Assembly: GCA_027186245.1 (NCBI GenBank)
Contig: CP114483.1
Location: 14,342,220-14,406,219, forward strand
Source: Coriaria nepalensis
Taxonomy: Eukaryota > Streptophyta > Magnoliopsida > Cucurbitales > Coriariaceae
DNA: 64,000 nucleotides
Direction: 5' to 3'
Positions 37,098 through 49,700 of the stretch are shown here, one piece after another (the stretch's first letter is position 1; each line of letters starts with the position of its first letter). The notes beneath the pieces are model-generated. The model did no database searches, was not told the origin of the DNA, and saw nothing but the letters and a program-made list of their open reading frames with translations. The translations under genes were made by a program, and so were the position numbers.

Positions 37098-40000
37098 TTG
37101 CCTTCAGGTGATCAATTGCAAGTTATGCATGAAAGTCGTGTTTTAAATGCGAAAATAGAACTAGTTCGAAGTGCTTTCAAACAATTTAATGATCTAAAAA
37201 GACTGAATGATATGCTGTTTAAGGCTAAAATAATGCATTGTTGTATTCGATAGATTAATTGCTGGTTATGTAAGAAAATCATGTTTGAAGGGCAAAAACA
37301 TAATTCGTTCGAATTCATTTATAATGATTTAATGACTAGAAAAGCCACAATGACGTGATTTTAAGGCTAAGTAAATGTATAGTTGCCTTTAATAGATCAA
37401 CTGCATGTTATGCACGAAAGTCATGTTTAAAAGGCGAATTTCATCTGAAGTGATTTAGAATGATTTAATGAGTAAAAGAGATGAAATGATATGACTTTAA
37501 CACTAAAAAATGCATAGTTGCCTTCAGTAGATCAATTGCAAGTTATGCATGAAAGTCGTGTTTTAAATGCGAAAATAGAATTAGTTCGAAGTGCTTTCAA
37601 ACAATTTAATGATCTAAAAAGACTGAATGATATGCTCTTTAAGGCTAAAATAATGCATTGTTGTATTCGATAGATTAATTGCAGGTTATGTAAGAAAATC
37701 ATGTTTGAAGGGCAAAAACATAATTCGTTCGAGTTCATTTATAATGATTTAATGACTAGAAAAGCCACAATGACATGATTTTAAGGCTAAGTAAATGTAT
37801 AGTTGCCTTTAATAGATCAACTGCAAGTTATGCACGAAAGTCATGTTTAAAAGGCGAATTTCATCTGAAGTGATTTAGAATGATTTAATGAGTAAAAGAG
37901 ATGCAATGATATGACTTTAACACTAAAAAATGCATAGTTGCCTTCAGTAGATCAATTGCAAGTTATGCATGAAAGTCGTGTTTTAAATGCGAAAATAGAA
38001 CTAGTTCGAAGTGCTTTCAAACAATTTAATGATCTAAAAAGACTGAATGATATGCTCTTTAAGGCTAAAATAATGCATTGTTGTATACGATAGATTAATT
38101 GCAGGTTATGTAAGAAAATCATGTTTGAAGGGCAAAAATATAATTCGTTCGAATTCATATATAATGATTTAATGACTAGAAGAGCCTGAATGACATGATT
38201 TTAACGCTAAGTAAATGTATAGTTGCCTTCAATAGATCAACTGCAAGTTATGGACGAAAGTCATGTTTAAAAGGAGAATTTCGTCTGAAGCGATTTAGAA
38301 TGATTTAATGAGTAAAAGAGATGCAATAATATGACTTTAACACTAAAAAAATGCATAGTTGCCTTCAGTAGATCAATTGCAAGTTTTGCATGAAAGTCGT
38401 GTTTTAAATGCGAAAATAGAATTAGTTCGAAGTGCTTTCAAACAATTTAATGATCTAAAAAGACTGAATGATATGCTCTTAAGGCTAAAATAATGCATTG
38501 TTGTATTCAATTGATTAATTGCAGGTTATGTAAGAAAATCATGTTTGAAGGGCAAAATTATAATTCGTTCGAATTCATATATAATGATTTAATGACTAGA
38601 AGAGCCTGAATGACATGATTTTAACGCTAAGTAAATGTATAGTTGCCTTCAATAGATCAACTGCAAGTTATGCACGAAAGTCATGTTTAAAAGGTGAATT
38701 TCGTCTGAAGTGATTTAGAATGATTTAATGAGTAAAAGAGATGCAATGATATGACTTTAACACTAAAAAATGCATAGTTGCCTTCAGTAGATCAATTGCA
38801 AGTTATGCATGAAAGTCGTGTTTTAAATGCGAAAATAGAACTAGTTCGAAGTGCTTTCAAACAATTTAATGATCTAAAAAGACTGAATGATATGCTCTTT
38901 AAGGCTAAAATAATGCATTGTTGTATTCGATAGATTAATTGCCTGTTATGTAAGAAAATCATGTTTGAAGGGCAAAAACATAATTCGTTCGAATTCATTT
39001 ATAATGATTTAATGACTAGAAAAGCCCCAATGACATGATTTTAAGGCTAAGTAAATATATAGTTGCCTTTAATAGATCAACTGCATGTTATGCACGAAAG
39101 TCATGTTTAAAAGGCGAATTTCATCTGAAGTGATTTAGAATGATTTAATGAGTAAAAGAGATGCAATGATATGACTTTAACACTAAAAAATGCATAGTTG
39201 CCTTCAGTAGATCAATTGCAAGTTATGCATGAAAGTCGTGTTTTAAATGCGAAAATAGAATTAGTTCGAAGTGCTTTCAAACAATTTAATGATCTAAAGA
39301 GACTGAATGATATGCTCTTTAAGGCTAAAATAATGCATTGTTGTATTCGATAGATTAATTGCAGGTTATGTAAGAAAATCATGTTTGAAGGGCAAAAACA
39401 TAATTCGTTCGAGTTCATTTATAATGATTTAATGACTAGAAAAGCCACAATGACATGATTTTAAGGCTAAGTAAATGTATAGTTGCCTTTAATAGATCAA
39501 CTGCAAGTTATGCACGAAAGTCATGTTTAAAAGGCGAATTTCATCTGAAGTGATTTAGAATGATTTAATGAGTAAAAGAGATGCAATGATATGACTTTAA
39601 CACTAAAAAATGCATAGTTGCCTTCAGTAGATCAATTGCAAGTTATGCATGAAAGTCGTGTTTTAAATGCGAAAATAGAACTAGTTCGAAGTGCTTTCAA
39701 ACAATTTAATGATCTAAAAAGACTGAATGATATGCTCTTTAAGGCTAAAATAATGCATTGTTGTATACGATAGATTAATTGCAGGTTATGTAAGAAAATC
39801 ATGTTTGAAGGGCAAAAATATAATTCGTTCGAATTCATATATAATGATTTAATGACTAGAAGAGCCTGAATGACATGATTTTAACGCTAAGTAAATGTAT
39901 AGTTGCCTTCAATAGATCAACTGCAAGTTATGCACGAAAGTCATGTTTAAAAGGTGAATTTCGTCTGAAGTGATTTAGAATGATTTAATGAGTAAAAGAG

Positions 40001-40456
40001 ATGCAATGATATGACTTTAAAACTAAAAATTGCATAGTTGCCTTCAGTAGATCAATTGCAAGTTATGCATGAAAGTCATGTTTTAAATGTGAAAATAGAA
40101 CTAGTTCAAAGTGCTTTCAAACAATTTAATGATCTAAAAAGACTGAATGATATGCTCTTAAGGCTAAAATAATGCATTGTTGTATTCAATAGATTAATTG
40201 CAGGTTATGTAAGAAAATCATGTTTGAAGGGCAAAAATATAATTCGTTCGAATTCAAATATAATGATTTAATGACTAGAAGAGCCCGAATGACATGATTT
40301 TAAGGCTAAGTAAATGTATAGTTGCCTTCAATAGATCAACTGCAAGTTATGCACGAAAGTCATGTTTAAAAGGTGAATTTCGTCTGAAGTGATTTAGAAT
40401 GATTTAATGAGTAAAAGAGATGCAATGATATGACTTTAACACTAAAAAATGCATAG
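37098..40456 (+). repeat. Monomers at 37098, 37518, 37938, 38359, 38778, 39198, 39618, 40038
   Basis: The first unit has CAGGTGATCAATT where the array has CAGTAGATCAATT, right after the fusion unit. Units 37518 and 39198 share CGAGTTC, and 37938/39618 are both TATACGAT, giving a two-monomer pair repeated at 1,680 bp. Units 38359/38778 repeat 35282/35701. The 40038 unit belongs to the CpG-depleted class GTCATG/ATGTGAA/GTTCAAAG with CAAATAT. Confidence 0.8.
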
Positions 40457-43400
40457 TTGCCTTCAGTAGATCAATTGCAAGTTATGCATGAAAGTCGTGT
40501 TTTAAATGCGAAAATAGAACTAGTTCGAAGTGCTTTCAAACAATTTAATGATCTAAAAAGACTGAATGATATGCTGTTTAAGGCTAAAATAATGCATTGT
40601 TGTATTCGATAGATTAATTGCAGGTTATGTAAGAAAATCATGTTTGAAGGGCAAAAACATAATTCGTTCGAATTCATTTATAATGATTTAATGACTAGAA
40701 AAGCCTCAATGACATGATTTTAACGCTAAGTAAATGTATAGTTGCCTTCAATAGATCAACTGCAAGTTATGCACGAAAGTCATGTTTAAAAGGAGAATTT
40801 CGTCTGAAGCGATTTAGAATGATTTAATGAGTAAAAGAGATGCAATAATATGACTTTAACACTAAAAAAATGCATAGTTGCCTTCAGTAGATCAATTGCA
40901 AGTTATGCATGAAAGTCGTGTTTTAAATGCGAAAATAGAACTAGTTCGAAGTGCTTTCAAACAATTTAATGATCTAAAAAGACTGAATGATATGCTCTTT
41001 AAGGCTAAAATAATGCATTGTTGTATACGATAGATTAATTGCAGGTTATGTAAGAAAATCATGTTTGAAGGGCAAAAATATAATTCGTTCGAATTCATAT
41101 ATAATGATTTAATGACTAGAAGAGCCTGAATGACATGATTTTAACGCTAAGTAAATGTATAGTTGCCTTCAATAGATCAACTGCAAGTTATGCACGAAAG
41201 TCATGTTTAAAAAGAGAATTTCGTCTGAAGCGATTTAGAATGATTTAATGAGTAAAAGAGATGCAATAATATGACTTTAACACTAAAAAAATGCATAGTT
41301 GCCTTCAGTAGATCAATTGCAAGTTATGCATGAAAGTCGTGTTTTAAATGCGAAAATAGAACTAGTTCGAAGTGCTTTCAAACAATTTAATGATCTAAAA
41401 AGACTGAATGATATGCTCTTTAAGGCTAAAATAATGCATTGTTGTATACGATAGATTAATTGCAGGTTATGTAAGAAAATCATGTTTGAAGGGCAAAAAT
41501 ATAATTCGTTCGAATTCATATATAATGATTTAATGACTAGAAGAGCCTGAATGACATGATTTTAACGCTAAGTAAATGTATAGTTGCCTTCAATAGATCA
41601 ACTGCAAGTTATGCACGAAAGTAATGTTTAAAAGGTGAATTTCGTCTGAAGTGATTTAGAATGATTTAATGAGTAAAAGAGATGCAATGATATGACTTTA
41701 ACACTAAAAATTGCATAGTTGCCTTCAGTAGATCAATTGCAAGTTATGCATGAAAGTCATGTTTTAAATGTGAAAATAGAACTAGTTCAAAGTGCTTTCA
41801 AACAATTTAATGATCTAAAAAGACTGAATGATATGCTCTTAAGGCTAAAATAATGCATTGTTGTATTCAATAGATTAATTGCAGGTTATGTAAGAAAATC
41901 ATGTTTGAAGGGCAAAAATATAATTCGTTCGAATTCAAATATAATGATTTAATGACTAGAAGAGCCCGAATGACATGATTTTAAGGCTAAGTAAATGTAT
42001 AGTTGCCTTTAATAGATCAACTGCAAGTTATGCACGAAAGTCATGTTTAAAAGGCGAATTTCATCTGAAGTGATTTAGAATGATTTAATGAGTAAAAGAG
42101 ATGCAATGATATGACTTTAACACTAAAAAATGCATAGTTGCCTTCAGTAGATCAATTGCAAGTTATGCATGAAAGTCGTGTTTTAAATGCGAAAATAGAA
42201 TTAGTTCGAAGTGCTTTCAAACAATTTAATGATCTAAAAAGACTGAATGATATGCTCTTTAAGGCTAAAATAATGCATTGTTGTATTCGATAGATTAATT
42301 GCAGGTTATGTAAGAAAATCATGTTTGAAGGGCAAAAACATAATTCGTTCGAATTCATTTATAATGATTTAATGACTAGAAAAGCCACAATGACATGATT
42401 TTAAGGCTAAGTAAATGTATAGTTGCCTTTAATAGATCAACTGCAAGTTATGCACGAAAGTCATGTTTAAAATGCGAATTTCATCTGAAGTGATTTAGAA
42501 TGATTTAATGAGTAAAAGAGATGCAATGATATGACTTTAACACTAAAAAATGCATAGTTGCCTTCAGTAGATCAATTGCAAGTTATGCATGAAAGTCGTG
42601 TTTTAAATGCGAAAATAGAACTAGTTCGAAGTGCTTTCAAACAATTTAATGATCTAAAAAGACTGAATGATATGCTGTTTAAGGCTAAAATAATGCATTG
42701 TTGTATTCGATAGATTAATTGCAGGTTATGTAAGAAAATCATGTTTGAAGGGCAAAAACATAATTCGTTCGAATTCATTTATAATGATTTAATGACTAGA
42801 AAAGCCTCAATGACATGATTTTAACGCTAAGTAAATGTATAGTTGCCTTCAATAGATCAACTGCAAGTTATGCACGAAAGTCATGTTTAAAAGGAGAATT
42901 TCGTCTGAAGCGATTTAGAATGATTTAATGAGTAAAAGAGATGCAATAATATGACTTTAACACTAAAAAAATGCATAGTTGCCTTCAGTAGATCAATTGC
43001 AAGTTATGCATGAAAGTCGTGTTTTAAATGCGAAAATAGAACTAGTTCGAAGTGCTTTCAAACAATTTAATGATCTAAAAAGACTGAATGATATGCTCTT
43101 TAAGGCTAAAATAATGCATTGTTGTATACGATAGATTAATTGCAGGTTATGTAAGAAAATCATGTTTGAAGGGCAAAAATATAATTCGTTCGAATTCATA
43201 TATAATGATTTAATGACTAGAAGAGCCTGAATGACATGATTTTAACGCTAAGTAAATGTATAGTTGCCTTCAATAGATCAACTGCAAGTTATGCACGAAA
43301 GTAATGTTTAAAAGGTGAATTTCGTCTGAAGTGATTTAGAATGATTTAATGAGTAAAAGAGATGCAATGATATGACTTTAACACTAAAAAATGCATAGTT

Positions 43401-43819
43401 GCCTTCAGTAGATCAATTGCAAGTTATGCATGAAAGTCGTGTTTTAAATGCGAAAATAGAACTAGTTCGAAGTGCTTTCAAACAATTTAATGATCTAAAA
43501 AGACTGAATGATATGCTGTTTAAGGCTAAAATAATGCATTGTTGTATTCGATAGATTAATTGCAGGTTATGTAAGAAAATCATGTTTGAAGGGCAAAAAC
43601 ATAATTCGTTCGAATTCATTTATAATGATTTAATGACTAGAAAAGCCTCAATGACATGATTTTAACGCTAAGTAAATGTATAGTTGCCTTCAATAGATCA
43701 ACTGCAAGTTATGCACGAAAGTCATGTTTAAAAGGAGAATTTCGTCTGAAGCGATTTAGAATGATTTAATGAGTAAAAGAGATGCAATAATATGACTTTA
43801 ACACTAAAAAAATGCATAG
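40457..43819 (+). repeat. Monomers at 40457, 40878, 41299, 41719, 42138, 42558, 42979, 43399
   Basis: The GCTGTTTAAGG/ATTCGAT/GGAGAA monomer occurs at 40457, 42558 and 43399. It is followed by a TATACGAT/CATATAT monomer at 40878 and 42979. Units 40878 and 41299 are near-identical neighbours; the first has AAAAAGAGAATTT. GTAATGTTT in place of GTCATGTTT marks 41299 and 42979 and reappears at 45080 and 48021, linking this stretch to the 7-mer block that follows. Confidence 0.8.
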
Positions 43820-46760
43820 TTGCCTTCAGTAGATCAATTGCAAGTTATGCATGAAAGTCGTGTTTTAAATGCGAAAATAGAATTAGTTCGAAGTGCTTTC
43901 AAACAATTTAATGATCTAAAAAGACTGAATGATATGCTCTTAAGGCTAAAATAATGCATTGTTGTATTCAATTGATTAATTGCAGGTTATGTAAGAAAAT
44001 CATGTTTGAAGGGCAAAAATATAATTCGTTCGAATTCATATATAATGATTTAATGACTAGAAGAGCCTGAATGACATGATTTTAACGCTAAGTAAATGTA
44101 TAGTTGCCATCAATAGATCAACTGCAAGTTATGCACGAAAGTCATGTTTAAAAGGTGAATTTCGTCTGAAGTGATTTAGAATGATTTAATGAGTAAAAGA
44201 GATGCAATGATATGACTTTAACACTAAAAAATGCATAGTTGCCTTCAGTAGATCAATTGCAAGTTATGCATGAAAGTCGTGTTTTAAATGCGAAAATAGA
44301 ACTAGTTCGAAGTGCTTTCAAACAATTTAATGATCTAAAAAGACTGAATGATATGCTCTTTAAGGCTAAAATAATGCATTGTTGTATACGATAGATTAAT
44401 TGCAGGTTATGTAAGAAAATCATGTTTGAAGGGCAAAAACATAATTCGTTCGAATTCATTTATAATGATTTAATGACTATAAAAGCCTCAATGACATGAT
44501 TTTAACGCTAAGTAAATGTATAGTTGCCTTCAATAGATCAACTGCAAGTTATGCACGAAAGTCATGTTTAAAAGGAGAATTTCTCCTGAAGCGATTTAGA
44601 ATGATTTAATGAGTAAAAGAGATGCAATAATATGACTTTAACACTAAAAAAATGCATAGTTGCCTTCAGTAGATCAATTGCAAGTTATGCATGAAAGTCG
44701 TGTTTTAAATGCGAAAATAGAATTAGTTCGAAGTGCTTTCAAACAATTTAATGATCTAAAAAGACTGAATGATATGCTCTTTAAGGCTAAAATAATGCAT
44801 TGTTGTATTCGATAGATTAATTGCAGGTTATGTAAGAAAATCATGTTTGAAGGGCAAAAACATAATTCGTTCGACTTCATTTATAATGATTTAATGACTA
44901 GAAAAGCCACAATGACATGATTTTAAGGCTAAGTAAATGTATAGTTGCCTTTAATAGATCAACTGCAAGTTATGCACGAAAGTCATGTTTAAAAGGCGAA
45001 TTTCATCTTAAGTGATTTAGAATGATTTAATGAGTAAAAGAGATGCAATGATATGACTTTAACACTAAAAAATGCATAGTTGCCTTCAGTAGATCAATTG
45101 CAAGTTATGCATGAAAGTCGTGTTTTAAATGCGAAAATAGAACTAGTTCGAAGTGCTTTCAAACAATTTAATGATCTAAAAAGACTGAATGATATGCTCT
45201 TTAAGGATAAAATAATGCATTGTTGTATACGATAGATTAATTGCAGGTTATGTAAGAAAATCATGTTTGAAGGGCAAAAATATAATTCGTTCGAATTCAT
45301 ATATAATGATTTAATGACTAGAAGAGCCTGAATGACATGATTTTAACGCTAAGTAAATGTATAGTTGCCTTCAATAGATCAACTGCAAGTTATGCACGAA
45401 AGTAATGTTTAAAAGGTGAATTTCGTCTGAAGTGATTTAGAATGATTTAATGAGTAAAAGAGATGCAATGATATGACTTTAACACTAAAAATTGCATAGT
45501 TGCCTTCAGTAGATCAATTGCAAGTTATGCATGAAAGTCGTGTTTTAAATGCGAAAATAGAATTAGTTCGAAGTGCTTTCAAACAATTTAATGATCTAAA
45601 AAGACTGAATGATATGCTCTTTAAGGCTAAAATAATGCATTGTTGTATTCGATAGATTAATTGCAGGTTATGTAAGAAAATCATGTTTGAAGGGCAAAAA
45701 CATAATTCGTTCGAATTCATTTATAATGATTTAATGACTAGAAAAGCCACAATGACATGATTTTAAGGCTAAGTAAATGTATAGTTGCCTTTAATAGATC
45801 AACTGCAAGTTATGCGCGAAAGTCATGTTTAAAATGCGAATTTCATCTGAAGTGATTTAGAATGATTTAATGAGTAAAAGAGATGCAAAGATATGACTTT
45901 AACACTAAAAAATGCATAGTTGCCTTCAGTAGATCAATTGCAAGTTATGCATGAAAGTCGTGTTTTAAATGCGAAAATAGAACTAGTTCGAAGTGCTTTC
46001 AAACAATTTAATGATCTAAAAAGACTGAATGATATGCTCTTTAAGGCTAAAATAATGCATTGTTGTATTCGCCAGATTAATTGCTGGTTATGTAAGAAAA
46101 TCATGTTTGAAGGGCAAAAACATAATTCGTTCGAATTCATTTATAATGATTTAATGACTAGAAAAGCCACAATGACATGATTTTAAGGCTAAGTAAATGT
46201 ATAGTTGCCTTTAATAGATCAACTGCATGTTATGCACGAAAGTCATGTTTAAAAGGCGAATTTCATCTGAAGTGATTTAGAATGATTTAATGAGTAAAAG
46301 AGATGCAATGATATGACTTTAACACTAAAAAATGCATAGTTGCCTTCAGTAGATCAATTGCAAGTTATGCATGAAAGTCGTGTTTTAAATGCGAAAATAG
46401 AACTAGTTCGAAGTGCTTTCAAACAATTTAATGATCTAAAAAGACTGAATGATATGCTCTTTAAGGCTAAAATAATGCATTGTTGTATAAGATAGATTAA
46501 TTGCAGGTTATGTAAGAAAATCATGTTTGAAGGGCAAAAACATAATTCGTTCGAATTCATTTATAATGATTTAATGACTAGAAAAGCCTCAATGACATGA
46601 TTTTAACGCTAAGTAAATGTATAGTTGCCTTCAATAGATCAACTGCAAGTTATGCACGAAAGTCATGTTTAAAAGGAGAATTTCGTCTGAAGCGATTTAG
46701 AATGATTTAATGAGTAAAAGAGATGCAATAATATGACTTTAACACTAAAAAAATGCATAG
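43820..46760 (+). repeat. 7-monomer higher-order unit, period 1 of 4 (2,941 bp)
   Basis: Monomers start at 43820, 44239, 44660, 45080, 45500, 45920 and 46340. The markers are the T-deleted ATTCAATTG class (43820), GACTATAAAAGCC with TTTCTCC (44239), CGACTTC (44660), AAGGATAAAAT with GTAATG (45080), TTATGCGCG with GCAAAGAT (45500), ATTCGCC (45920) and TATAAGATAG (46340). The first six recur in the next period. Confidence 0.87.
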
Positions 46761-49700
46761 TTGCCTTCAGTAGATCAATTGCAAGTTATGCATGAAAGTC
46801 GTGTTTTAAATGCGAAAATAGAATTGGTTCGAAGTGCTTTCAAACAATTTAATGATCTAAAAAGACTGAATGATATGCTCTTAAGGCTAAAATAATGCAT
46901 TGTTGTATTCAATTGATTAATTGCAGGTTATGTAAGAAAATCATGTTTGAAGGGCAAAAATATAATTCGTTCGAATTCATATATAATGATTTAATGACTA
47001 GAAGAGCCTGAATGACATGATTTTAACGCTAAGTAAATGTATAGTTGCCTTCAATAGATCAACTGCAAGTTATGCACGAAAGTCATGTTTAAAAGGTGAA
47101 TTTCGTCTGAAGTGATTTAGAATGATTTAATGAGTAAAAGAGATGCAATGATATGACTTTAACACTAAAAAATGCATAGTTGCCTTCAGTAGATCAATTG
47201 CAAGTTATGCATGAAAGTCGTGTTTTAAATGCGAAAATAGAACTAGTTCGAAGTGCTTTCAAACAATTTAATGATCTAAAAAGACTGAATGATATGCTCT
47301 TTAAGGCTAAAATAATGCATTGTTGTATACGATAGATTAATTGCAGGTTATGTAAGAAAATCATGTTTGAAGGGCAAAAACATAATTCGTTCGAATTCAT
47401 TTATAATGATTTAATGACTATAAAAGCCTCAATGACATGATTTTAACGCTAAGTAAATGTATAGTTGCCTTCAATAGATCAACTGCAAGTTATGCACGAA
47501 AGTCATGTTTAAAAGGAGAATTTCTCCTGAAGCGATTTAGAATGATTTAATGAGTAAAAGAGATGCAATAATATGACTTTAACACTAAAAAAATGCATAG
47601 TTGCCTTCAGTAGATCAATTGCAAGTTATGCATGAAAGTCGTGTTTTAAATGCGAAAATAGAATTAGTTCGAAGTGCTTTCAAACAATTTAATGATCTAA
47701 AAAGACTGAATGATATGCTCTTTAAGGCTAAAATAATGCATTGTTGTATTCGATAGATTAATTGCAGGTTATGTAAGAAAATCATGTTTGAAGGGCAAAA
47801 ACATAATTCGTTCGACTTCATTTATAATGATTTAATGACTAGAAAAGCCACAATGACATGATTTTAAGGCTAAGTAAATGTATAGTTGCCTTTAATAGAT
47901 CAACTGCAAGTTATGCACGAAAGTCATGTTTAAAAGGCGAATTTCATCTGAAGTGATTTAGAATGATTTAATGAGTAAAAGAGATGCAATGATATGACTT
48001 TAACACTAAAAAATGCATAGTTGCCTTCAGTAGATCAATTGCAAGTTATGCATGAAAGTCGTGTTTTAAATGCGAAAATAGAACTAGTTCGAAGTGCTTT
48101 CAAACAATTTAATGATCTAAAAAGACTGAATGATATGCTCTTTAAGGATAAAATAATGCATTGTTGTATACGATAGATTAATTGCAGGTTATGTAAGAAA
48201 ATCATGTTTGAAGGGCAAAAATATAATTCGTTCGAATTCATATATAATGATTTAATGACTAGAAGAGCCTGAATGACATGATTTTAACGCTAAGTAAATG
48301 TATAGTTGCCTTCAATAGATCAACTGCAAGTTATGCACGAAAGTAATGTTTAAAAGGTGAATTTCGTCTGAAGTGATTTAGAATGATTTAATGAGTAAAA
48401 GAGATGCAATGATATGACTTTAACACTAAAAATTGCATAGTTGCCTTCAGTAGATCAATTGCAAGTTATGCATGAAAGTCGTGTTTTAAATGCGAAAATA
48501 GAATTAGTTCGAAGTGCTTTCAAACAATTTAATGATCTAAAAAGACTGAATGATATGCTCTTTAAGGCTAAAATAATGCATTGTTGTATTCGATAGATTA
48601 ATTGCAGGTTATGTAAGAAAATCATGTTTGAAGGGCAAAAACATAATTCGTTCGAATTCATTTATAATGATTTAATGACTACAAAAGCCACAATGACATG
48701 ATTTTAAGGCTAAGTAAATGTATAGTTGCCTTTAATAGATCAACTGCAAGTTATGCGCGAAAGTCATGTTTAAAATGCGAATTTCATCTGAAGTGATTTA
48801 GAATGATTTAATGAGTAAAAGAGATGCAAAGATATGACTTTAACACTAAAAAATGCATAGTTGCCTTCAGTAGATCAATTGCAAGTTATGCATGAAAGTC
48901 GTGTTTTAAATGCGAAAATAGAACTAGTTCGAAGTGCTTTCAAACAATTTAATGATCTAAAAAGACTGAATGATATGCTCTTTAAGGCTAAAATAATGCA
49001 TTGTTGTATTCGCCAGATTAATTGCTGGTTATGTAAGAAAATCATGTTTGAAGGGCAAAAACATAATTCGTTCGAATTCATTTATAATGATTTAATGACT
49101 AGAAAAGCCACAATGACATGATTTTAAGGCTAAGTAAATGTATAGTTGCCTTTAATAGATCAACTGCATGTTATGCACGAAAGTCATGTTTAAAAGGCGA
49201 ATTTCATCTGAAGTGATTTAGAATGATTTAATGAGTAAAAGAGATGCAATGATATGACTTTAACACTAAAAAATGCATAGTTGCCTTCAGTAGATCAATT
49301 GCAAGTTATGCATGAAAGTCGTGTTTTAAATGCGAAAATAGAATTAGTTCGAAGTGCTTTCAAACAATTTAATGATCTAAAAAGACTGAATGATATGCTC
49401 TTTAAGGCTAAAATAATGCATTGTTGTATTCGATAGATTAATTGCAGGTTATGTAAGAAAATCATGTTTGAAGGGCAAAAACATAATTCGTTCGAATTCA
49501 TTTATAATGATTTAATGACTAGAAAAGCCACAATGACATGATTTTAACGCTAAGTAAATGTATAGTTGCCTTTAATAGATCAACTGCAAGTTATGCACGA
49601 AAGTCATGTTTAAAATGCGAATTTCATCTGAAGTGATTTAGAATGATTTAATGAGTAAAAGAGATGCAATGATATGACTTTAACACTAAAAAATGCATAG
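46761..49700 (+). repeat. 7-monomer higher-order unit, period 2
   Basis: Monomers start at 46761, 47180, 47601, 48021, 48441, 48861 and 49281. The first six repeat the previous period at 2,941 bp and carry all its rare markers. Private differences include ATTGGTTCG in the 46761 unit and GACTACAAAAGCC in the 48441 unit. The seventh (49281) is an ATTAG/ATTCGAT/ATGCGAA monomer, unlike 46340. Confidence 0.87.
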